NCBI GenBank assembly: GCA_031178565.1
Contig: JAPSIU010000231.1
Coordinates: forward strand, 1-5,011
Direction of reading: 5' to 3'
Source: Leucobacter sp.
Lineage (GTDB): Bacteria; Actinomycetota; Actinomycetes; Actinomycetales; Microbacteriaceae
DNA: 5,011 bases
The notes below the pieces were generated by a model that worked only from the letters and a program-made list of their open reading frames with translations, searched no databases and was not told the origin of the DNA. A program made the position numbers and the translations under genes. Shown piece after piece: positions 1 to 5,011 of the stretch. Each line of letters begins with the position of its first letter. Within the stretch, counting starts at the first letter, position 1.

Positions 1-1248
1 CACCCGCTCACGTCGTGGGCGGCCGCGCGCGGGATCCCCGTGTGGGGGGACATCGAGCTCGGGTGGCGGCTGCGCGACAAGACGCCGCGCATCGCCGACT
101 GGATCTGCATCACCGGCACCAACGGCAAGACCACGACGACGCAGCTGACCGCGCACATGCTCGTGGCGGGCGGCCTCCGCGCGACGCCGGCCGGGAACAT
201 CGGCCTTCCGATCCTCGACGCGCTCCGCGACCCGCAGGGCTACGACGTGATCGTGGTGGAGCTGTCGAGCTTCCAGCTGGAGCGCCTCCCCGAGATCTCC
301 CCGTACGCGAGCGCGTGCCTCAACATCGCCGACGATCACCTCGACTGGCACGGCAGCCCCGAGGCGTACCGAGCCGCGAAGGCCAAGGTGTACTCCGGCA
401 CGCAGGTCGCGTGCGTGTACAACCGGGCCGACGCGGCGACCGAGCGCATGGTCGAGGAGGCCGACGTGGTCGAGGGCGCACGAGCGATCAGCTTCGGGCT
501 GGACACCCCGCCCCCCAGCGGATTCGGCCTCGTGGAGGGCATCCTCGTCGACCGCGGTTTCCACGCGGAGCGCAGGAACGAGGCGTACGAGCTCGTCACC
601 GTCGCCGAGCTCGAGGAGCGGGGGATCGCCGCGCCCCACATGCTGCAGAACGTGCTCGCGGCCAGCGCGCTCGCCCGTTCGCGCGGCGTCGAGCCGGCCG
701 AGGTGGCGAGCGCGATCCTGAGCTTCCGGCCGGATCCCCACCGCGCCCAGCAGCTCGGAGAGCGGGCGGGCGTGCACTGGGTGGACGACTCGAAGGCTAC
801 GAACGCGCACGCCGCCGACGCGTCGCTGCGCGCGCTGCGCGACGTCGTCTGGATCCTCGGGGGCCTCCTGAAGGGCGTGGACATCGACGAGCTCGTCGGC
901 GAGCACGCGCACCGGCTCCGTGGCGCCGTCGTGATCGGCGTCGACCGGGAGCCGGTGCTCGCAGCGCTGCGCCGGCACGCACCGGGTGTGCCGTGCCTTG
1001 AGATCGTGCCGCGCGCCGACGTCGACGCCCGGGAAGCGGTGGAGGACGGGGGCGCGGGGGACATCATGACGAGGGCGGTGCAGGCCGCGCTGTCGCTCGC
1101 GAGCGCCGGCGACACCGTGCTGCTCGCGCCGGCGACGGCGTCGATGGACCAGTTCAAGGACTACCCGGACCGCGGGCGGCAGTTCCAGGCCGCGGTCCGC
1201 GAGCTTGCCGGGGGTGAGGCGGGTGACGCCGAGGCAGCCGGACGCTGA
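1..1248 (+). CDS. murD: UDP-N-acetylmuramoyl-L-alanine--D-glutamate ligase MurD, 5'-truncated by the window edge
   Basis: Cytoplasmic ATP-dependent Mur ligase that adds D-glutamate to the UDP-MurNAc-amino acid made by MurC. The frame is open from base 1, so the start lies upstream; 415 residues are visible. Judging from the P-loop position in relatives, roughly 80-90 N-terminal residues of the UDP-binding domain are missing. Counting codons from base 1, the ATP P-loop GTNGKTT is at 39-45, ELSSFQLE at 87-94, and NIADDHLDWHG at 108-118 with the metal/ATP-site His at 113. Lys127 in AAKAKVY sits where the carbamylated lysine is found in E. coli MurD. The C-terminal ligase domain shows DPHR (245-248), VDDSKATN (261-268), ILGGLLKG (285-292) and LLAPATASMDQF (374-385). 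All key Mur ligase motifs are intact. It ends at TGA 1246-1248, inside the start region of ftsW, which suggests translational coupling. The other Mur ligases (MurC, MurE, MurF) fit less well, because LSSFQLE and the ATASMDQF block are MurD-like. Confidence 0.97.
   Translation, partial: HPLTSWAAARGIPVWGDIELGWRLRDKTPRIADWICITGTNGKTTTTQLTAHMLVAGGLRATPAGNIGLPILDALRDPQGYDVIVVELSSFQLERLPEISPYASACLNIADDHLDWHGSPEAYRAAKAKVYSGTQVACVYNRADAATERMVEEADVVEGARAISFGLDTPPPSGFGLVEGILVDRGFHAERRNEAYELVTVAELEERGIAAPHMLQNVLAASALARSRGVEPAEVASAILSFRPDPHRAQQLGERAGVHWVDDSKATNAHAADASLRALRDVVWILGGLLKGVDIDELVGEHAHRLRGAVVIGVDREPVLAALRRHAPGVPCLEIVPRADVDAREAVEDGGAGDIMTRAVQAALSLASAGDTVLLAPATASMDQFKDYPDRGRQFQAAVRELAGGEAGDAEAAGR
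1210..1216 (+). promoter_or_regulatory. Probable ribosome binding site of ftsW, inside the murD 3' end
   Basis: GGGGGTG differs at one base from the Shine-Dalgarno form GGAGGTG. It lies 6 nt before the GTG at 1223, a normal spacing. This favours GTG 1223 over the other in-frame candidates, TTG at 1205 and GTG at 1214, which have no purine-rich stretch at a suitable distance. The site is embedded in murD coding sequence, so ribosomes finishing murD would pass over it. Confidence 0.55.
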
Positions 1249-2434
1249 GCCGAGGGTCCCCGGCCAGGCCCGCATTCGGCTGGGCTCGGCGCTGCGGGCG
1301 GGCTCGGACCGCACCGTGGCGGGACTCTACGCGATCACGCTGCTGCTCGTGGGCTTCGGGCTCATCATGGTGCTCTCCTCCTCGTCGATCACCTCCTACC
1401 TCGACGACCAGGGCTTCTTCGGCGGGTTCTGGCGGCAGGCGTCGTTCGCGATCATCGGCCTTCCGCTGATGCTCATCGCCGCTGCGATGCCCGTCGGCTT
1501 CTGGAAGCGCTGGGCGTGGGTGCTCCTCGGAGTCGGCATCGTGCTGCAGCTCCTCGTGTTCACGCCGCTGGGCGTGGAGGTCTACGGCAACCGGAACTGG
1601 ATCCAGATCGGCGGATTCGGGGCGCAGCCCTCCGAGGCGCTCAAACTCGCGCTCGTGATCTGGATCGGCGCCGTCCTGCTGAAGAAGGAGCCGCTGCTCG
1701 GGCAGATGCGGCACGAGATCATCCCCGTGATCGTGCCCGGTGCGGTCCTGGTGCTCGGTCTCGTGCTCCTCGGCCGCGACCTGGGGACCGTGCTCATCAT
1801 GGCCGGACTCGTCATCGGCGCGATGTACTTCGCGGGGATCAGCGGCAAGACGCTGGGCGTGATCGCGCTCGGCGGCGCGCTGGCGGTCGTCTTCTTCGTC
1901 GTCACGAGCCCCAACCGCATGCAGCGCCTCTTCGGCCACGCGAGCGGGAACGAGGACTACAGCGGGCTCGGCTGGCAACCGCTGCACGGCCTCTGGGCGC
2001 TCGCCGGCGGCGGGTTCTTCGGCGTCGGGCTCGGCGGCTCGAAGGCCAAGTGGTCCTGGCTTCCCGCCGCGGACAACGACTACATCTTCGCGATCATCGG
2101 CGAGGAGCTGGGTCTCATCGGGGCCCTGCTCGTGATCGCGCTCTTCGTCGCCCTCGCCGTCCTGCTGCTGCGCGTGATCTCCCGGGCGCGGGACCGCTTC
2201 GGCAAGGCGGTGGTCGGCGGCATCCTGGTCTGGATCGTCGGGCAGGCCTTCGTGAACATCGGCGTCGTCATCGGGGTGTTCCCGGTGCTCGGCGTCCCCC
2301 TCCCGCTCATCAGCGCCGGCGGCACCGCGCTCATCGCCTGCCTCGTCGCGATCGGCGTCGTGATCTCGATCGCGCGCGACGGAGCCCTGTACCAGGAGGA
2401 ACTCCAGCACGCACACGGAAGGAAGCAGCGATGA
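1223..2434 (+). CDS. ftsW: FtsW, septal SEDS peptidoglycan glycosyltransferase
   Basis: Polytopic membrane protein of the SEDS family that polymerises lipid II into septal glycan, working with a class B PBP (FtsI) in the divisome. With the GTG start it has 403 residues; TTG 1205 would give 409. Ten hydrophobic segments are visible, at about residues 33-53, 73-90, 97-114, 139-153, 167-184, 188-204, 210-228, 296-317, 329-352 and 361-384. SEDS motifs seen are GNRNWIQIGG (122-131), QPSE (135-138), GRDLGT (184-189), and PLISAGGTAL (361-370) in the last helix. The large loop between helices 7 and 8 ends in DNDYIFAIIGEE; Asp286 aligns with the catalytic aspartate of RodA/FtsW (the HTDFIF region of E. 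coli). The tail after the last helix is only about 19 residues, much shorter than the mycobacterial FtsW tail. It overlaps murD by 26 bp and murG by 4 nt. RodA is the main alternative; the murD-murG context decides for FtsW. Confidence 0.95.
   Translation: MTPRQPDAEPRVPGQARIRLGSALRAGSDRTVAGLYAITLLLVGFGLIMVLSSSSITSYLDDQGFFGGFWRQASFAIIGLPLMLIAAAMPVGFWKRWAWVLLGVGIVLQLLVFTPLGVEVYGNRNWIQIGGFGAQPSEALKLALVIWIGAVLLKKEPLLGQMRHEIIPVIVPGAVLVLGLVLLGRDLGTVLIMAGLVIGAMYFAGISGKTLGVIALGGALAVVFFVVTSPNRMQRLFGHASGNEDYSGLGWQPLHGLWALAGGGFFGVGLGGSKAKWSWLPAADNDYIFAIIGEELGLIGALLVIALFVALAVLLLRVISRARDRFGKAVVGGILVWIVGQAFVNIGVVIGVFPVLGVPLPLISAGGTALIACLVAIGVVISIARDGALYQEELQHAHGRKQR
2417..2425 (+). promoter_or_regulatory. 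Ribosome binding site of murG, inside the ftsW 3' end
   Basis: GGAAGGAAG is a purine-rich stretch ending 5 nt before the murG ATG at 2431. It is a good though not perfect match to the anti-Shine-Dalgarno. Together with the ATGA stop/start overlap, it supports coupled translation of ftsW and murG. Confidence 0.7.
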
Positions 2435-3507
2435 CCAGCTATCTGCTCGCGGGCGGCGGGACGGCCGGCCACGTCAATCCGCTCCTCGCCCTCGCGGATC
2501 TGATCCGCGACGGAGAACCGGACGCGGAGATCGTCGTCCTGGGCACTCGAGAGGGACTCGAGGCGCGGCTCGTCCCCGAGCGCGGCTACGAGCTCGTGCA
2601 CATCGAGCGGCTCCCCTTCCCGCGCCGGCCGAATCTCGCGGCGCTGCGCTTCCCCGCGCGCTTCGCCCGCGCCGTCAGGCGGACGAGGGCCCTCATCCGC
2701 GAGCGCGACGTCGACGTCGTCGTCGGCTTCGGCGGCTACACGTCCGCCCCGGCGTACCGCGCGGGCGCGCGGGAGGGTGTGCCCGTGGTGATCCACGAGG
2801 CGAACGCGAAGCCCGGCCTCGCCAACCGGCTGGGCGCCCGCGGTACGCCCTACGTCGGCGTCACCTTCGAGGGGACGCCCATCCGGAACGCCCGCGTGAC
2901 GGGGATGCCGCTGCGTCCGGAGATCGCACGACTCGACCGCGCGGCTCTCCGTGCGTCGGCGCGCGAGCACTTCGGACTCGATCCCGAGCGGCGCACGCTG
3001 CTCGTCACCGGAGGCTCGCTCGGGGCCCGCGCGATCAACCGCGGGGTCTCCGGATCCGCCGAGGAGATCACGGCGGCGGGGATCCAGGTGCTGCACGTGT
3101 GGGGAGGGCTCACCGAGCTCGAGGATCCCGCCGTCGAGGGCTATCGCGTGATCCCGTACTGCGACCGGATGGACCTCGCCTTCGCGGCCTGCGACCTCGC
3201 CGTCTCGCGGGCGGGATCGACGACGGTGAGCGAGCTCTCGGGGCTCGGGATCCCCGCGGTGTTCGTCCCGTACAGCCACGGCAACGGCGAGCAGCGCTTC
3301 AACGCCGCCGGCGTGGTCTCCGCGGGCGGGGCGCTGCTCGTCGAGGACGCGGAGCTCACCCCCGCGTGGGTGCGGGACACGCTGATCCCGCTCGTCGGCG
3401 ACGGCGCGCGGCTCGCCGAGATGTCGGACCGCGCGCGGGGGGCCGGAACGCTCGACGGGACCGAGCGCCTGCTCGAGCTGGTGCGCGAGGCGGTCGCCCG
3501 CGGGTAG
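2431..3507 (+). CDS. murG: MurG, UDP-GlcNAc:lipid I N-acetylglucosaminyltransferase
   Basis: GT28-family, GT-B-fold enzyme at the inner face of the membrane. It transfers GlcNAc from UDP-GlcNAc to lipid I, giving lipid II, the substrate of FtsW. It has 358 residues, the usual family length. The N-terminal acceptor domain shows the glycine loop GGGTAGHVNP (8-17) with conserved His14, GFGGYTSAP (99-107), and HEAN (122-125; HEQN in E. coli). The domains are linked near VTGMPLRPE. The C-terminal nucleotide-sugar domain has TGGSLGAR (193-200) and RAGSTTVSE, whose Glu268 matches the ribose-binding glutamate of E. coli MurG. HGNGEQRFNA (283-292) contains the sugar-contacting Gln288; one of the two glutamines of E. 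coli is Glu287 here, as I recall it being in other actinobacteria. The frame is open far upstream, but ATG 2431 has a good Shine-Dalgarno, overlaps the ftsW stop as ATGA, and gives the standard MurG N-terminus. The stop is TAG. Confidence 0.98.
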   Translation: MTSYLLAGGGTAGHVNPLLALADLIRDGEPDAEIVVLGTREGLEARLVPERGYELVHIERLPFPRRPNLAALRFPARFARAVRRTRALIRERDVDVVVGFGGYTSAPAYRAGAREGVPVVIHEANAKPGLANRLGARGTPYVGVTFEGTPIRNARVTGMPLRPEIARLDRAALRASAREHFGLDPERRTLLVTGGSLGARAINRGVSGSAEEITAAGIQVLHVWGGLTELEDPAVEGYRVIPYCDRMDLAFAACDLAVSRAGSTTVSELSGLGIPAVFVPYSHGNGEQRFNAAGVVSAGGALLVEDAELTPAWVRDTLIPLVGDGARLAEMSDRARGAGTLDGTERLLELVREAVARG

Positions 3508-3540
3508 CCGGAGGGGCGCGGAGCGCGACGGGCCGGGCGG

Positions 3541-3557
3541 GACGCTGGTTCAGCGTC
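3541..3557 (+). repeat. Perfect 7-bp inverted repeat with 3-nt centre in the murG-murC gap
   Basis: GACGCTG-GTT-CAGCGTC: arms at 3541-3547 and 3551-3557 are exact reverse complements. As RNA this could form a short, tight hairpin; as DNA it is a 17-bp dyad that could bind a dimeric regulator. No T-run follows (the next bases are GGGAACGGG), so it is not a canonical intrinsic terminator. It lies 34 nt after the murG stop and 17 nt before the candidate -10 hexamer, so it would cover the -35 region of any promoter there. The dyad is directly visible; its function is not known. In sequence this GC-rich, a repeat like this can occur by chance. Confidence 0.5.
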
Positions 3558-3574
3558 GGGAACGGGCCGCACGG

Positions 3575-3580
3575 TACGCT
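3575..3580 (+). promoter_or_regulatory. Candidate -10 element of a murC promoter
   Basis: TACGCT fits the TAnnnT pattern common in actinobacterial sigma-A-type promoters. It lies 29 nt before the murC ATG, which would give a leader of about 20-25 nt. No convincing -35 is seen: AGCGTC (3552-3557) has 17-nt spacing but a poor match, while TTCAGC (3549-3554) matches better but has 20-nt spacing. The position, in the only real intergenic gap, makes a promoter plausible. The sequence alone does not prove it. Confidence 0.3.
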
Positions 3581-3599
3581 TGAGTGTTGGTTCGTGCTG

Positions 3600-3605
3600 A
3601 GGAGG
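3600..3605 (+). promoter_or_regulatory. Strong ribosome binding site of murC
   Basis: AGGAGG is a consensus Shine-Dalgarno core, 4 nt before the ATG at 3610. It is the best ribosome binding site in the window. It fits a gene that must initiate translation on its own, since murC does not overlap murG. Confidence 0.85.
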
Positions 3606-3609
3606 CCAG

Positions 3610-5011
3610 ATGATCTACCCCGATCTCGACATGGAGATCCCCGACGAGCTGGGGCGCGTTCACTTCGTCGGCATCGGCGGCTCGGGGATGAGCGGCATCG
3701 CCCGCATGATGCATCAGGCGGGGGTGCCGGTCACCGGCTCCGATCGGAGCGCGAACTACTCCACGCAGGCGCTCGAGGAACTCGGGATCCCCGTCGCCGT
3801 CGGGCACGACGCGGAGAACGTGGGCGATGCCGACACGCTCGTGGTGACGGGAGCCCTCTGGCAGGACAACCCCGAGTACCGCCTCGCGCTCGAGAAGGGC
3901 CTCCCCGTGCTGCACCGCTCCCAGGCGCTCGCGTGGCTCGCGCGCGGCAAGCGCGTCGTGTCGGTGGCCGGCGCGCACGGCAAGACCACCTCCACCGGCA
4001 TGATCGTGACCGGGCTCCTCGGCGTCGGCGCCGATCCGTCCTTCGTCAACGGCGGCGTCATCGAGTCCCTGGGCGTCAGCTCGGGCCCGGGATCCGACGA
4101 CCTCTTCGTGATCGAGGCCGACGAGTCTGACAAGTCGTTCCTCCTCTACGACACCGCTGTCGCGCTCATCACGAACGTCGATCCAGAGCACCTCGACTTC
4201 TACGGCTCCCGCGAGGCGTTCATGCGGGCCTTCGTGGACTTCGCCGGAGGAGCGCGCGAACAGGTCGTCATCTCGGCCGACGATCCGGGGGCGATCGAGG
4301 TGCTCGAGGCGCTGCGATCCTCGGAGAACGGAGTGCCGATCCGGACGTTCGGCGAGGCGGAGGACGCCGACGTGCGCATCGTCTCGGTCGACGACTCCGG
4401 CCCGGTGCGCTTCGTCGTCGAGCTCTCCGGCCCCGACGGCGCGGCGCGATGGCTCGAGGCGCAGCTCTCCGTCTACGGCCGGCACAACGCGGTGAACGCC
4501 GTCGGCGCGCTCGCGGTGCTCACGGGGCTCGGATTCGACGCGAAGGAGGCGCTCGACGCGATCGCCGGCTTCGGGGGGACGAAGCGTCGCTTCGAGTTCC
4601 ACGCCGAAGTCGGGGGAGTGCGGGTGTACGACGACTACGCGCACCACCCCACCGAGGTCGCCGCGCTGCTCGACTCCGCGCGCGCGGTCGTGGGGGACGG
4701 ACGGCTCATCGCGATCCATCAGCCCCACCTGTTCAGCCGGACGCGTCTCTTCCACCGCGAGTTCGCGGAGGTGCTCGAGCGGGGCGCCGACCACACGGTC
4801 GTGCTCTCGGTGGACGGCGCGCGCGAGGATCCGGTGCCCGACGTGACGGGTGCGCTCGTCGCCGACGACTTCGCAGACCCCGAGAGGGTCGCCTACCTCG
4901 ACGACTGGCAGCGCGCTGCGGACTACCTCGCGGAGATCGCCCGCCCGGGCGATGTGATGGTGACGATGAGCTGCGGAACGGTGTACCAGATCATCCCGCA
5001 GGTGGTCGCGG
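3610..5011 (+). CDS. murC: UDP-N-acetylmuramate--amino acid ligase MurC, 3' end beyond the window
   Basis: Cytoplasmic Mur ligase that attaches the first stem-peptide residue (L-Ala in most bacteria) to UDP-MurNAc using ATP. 467 codons are visible with no stop; families run to about 460-490 residues, so only a short tail is missing. The start is well fixed: an in-frame TGA lies at 3598 and ATG 3610 is the first start after it, behind AGGAGG. Motifs: UDP-binding GIGGSGMSG (21-29) in domain 1; P-loop AGAHGKTT (119-126, Lys125); EADESDKSF (169-177); TNVDPEHLD (188-196, His194); GRHNAVNA (290-297); GTKRRFE; DDYAHHPTE (341-349), the MurC substrate-site signature; and QPHLFSRTR near 370. All key residues are present. 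The C-terminal end reads MSCGTVYQIIPQ, where many MurC proteins have a GAGD-type sequence. It follows murG after a 102-bp gap. MurD and Mpl are excluded by AGAHGKTT plus HHPTE together with the actinobacterial dcw position; ftsQ is expected next. Confidence 0.97.
   Translation, partial: MIYPDLDMEIPDELGRVHFVGIGGSGMSGIARMMHQAGVPVTGSDRSANYSTQALEELGIPVAVGHDAENVGDADTLVVTGALWQDNPEYRLALEKGLPVLHRSQALAWLARGKRVVSVAGAHGKTTSTGMIVTGLLGVGADPSFVNGGVIESLGVSSGPGSDDLFVIEADESDKSFLLYDTAVALITNVDPEHLDFYGSREAFMRAFVDFAGGAREQVVISADDPGAIEVLEALRSSENGVPIRTFGEAEDADVRIVSVDDSGPVRFVVELSGPDGAARWLEAQLSVYGRHNAVNAVGALAVLTGLGFDAKEALDAIAGFGGTKRRFEFHAEVGGVRVYDDYAHHPTEVAALLDSARAVVGDGRLIAIHQPHLFSRTRLFHREFAEVLERGADHTVVLSVDGAREDPVPDVTGALVADDFADPERVAYLDDWQRAADYLAEIARPGDVMVTMSCGTVYQIIPQVVA

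Noticed and set aside
15..1001. 328-codon + strand frame overlapping murD
   Set aside because: It is an Arg-rich frame-shifted shadow of murD with no motifs; murD in frame 1 has every Mur ligase signature.
1154..2416. 420-codon open frame on the - strand, fully antisense to ftsW
   Set aside because: The translation is a low-complexity mix rich in Asp, Glu, Arg, His and Pro with no recognisable domain. This is the usual mirror of a GC-rich gene with strong third-position bias. The + strand frame is an unmistakable FtsW.
1516..2430. Open frame upstream of and continuous with murG, as if MurG had a 305-residue N-terminal extension
   Set aside because: The extension is Arg/Ala/Gly-rich shadow of ftsW in another frame. 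MurG family proteins begin at the glycine loop, and ATG 2431 has its own Shine-Dalgarno and the ATGA overlap.
2080..3279. 399-codon open frame on the - strand across ftsW and murG
   Set aside because: It crosses the boundary of two well-supported + strand genes and its composition is that of a shadow frame.
3541..3570. Dyad after murG as a rho-independent terminator
   Set aside because: The stem is only 7 bp with a 3-nt loop, and it is followed by GGGAACGGG rather than a T-run. It was kept only as an inverted repeat of unknown role.
3099..4130. 343-codon + strand frame spanning the murG end, the gap and the murC start
   Set aside because: It is an Arg/Gly/Ala-rich shadow frame that conflicts with two certain genes and with the strong murC ribosome binding site.
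3550..4794. 414-codon open frame on the - strand, antisense to murC
   Set aside because: It shows the same shadow composition (repeated Arg, Glu, Asp, His, Val), lacks family motifs, and lies opposite a clear MurC.

Overview
The window is a fragment of a high-GC (about 70% by eye) actinobacterial chromosome. It carries part of the dcw (division and cell wall) cluster, with four genes in a row on the + strand: murD (5' end missing), ftsW, murG and murC (3' end missing by only a few codons). The protein style points to Microbacteriaceae, with a Leucobacter/Microbacterium-like relative most likely. The cues are the MurG opening with GGGTAGHVNP, HEAN and HGNGEQRFN in MurG, ISAGGTAL in FtsW, and the MurC N-terminal region. 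This assignment is by recognition, not by a search.

Layout: murD (1-1248) runs in from the left edge. ftsW most likely starts at a GTG at 1223, overlapping murD by 26 bp. murG starts at 2431 with a 4-nt ATGA overlap with the ftsW stop. After murG (stop 3505-3507) comes the only real gap in the window, 102 bp (3508-3609). It holds a perfect 7-bp inverted repeat, a weak -10-like hexamer and a strong Shine-Dalgarno sequence. murC (3610 onward) runs off the right edge. No stretch of more than 300 bp lacks a gene. I see no RNA genes, mobile elements, CRISPR arrays or phage features.

How the genes work together: MurC joins the first amino acid to UDP-MurNAc, and MurD then adds D-glutamate. After later Mur ligases and MraY (outside the window), MurG adds GlcNAc to lipid I to make lipid II on the inner face of the membrane. 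FtsW, a SEDS glycosyltransferase, polymerises lipid II at the septum together with a class B penicillin-binding protein. The order murD-ftsW-murG-murC is the standard actinobacterial one, and ftsQ and ftsZ would be expected next.

This is a conserved housekeeping region and I find no convincing undescribed system. The points most worth a second look are the inverted repeat and possible promoter before murC, the likely glycine preference of MurC if the Microbacteriaceae placement is right, the start choice of ftsW, and an apparent excess of the palindrome GGATCC.
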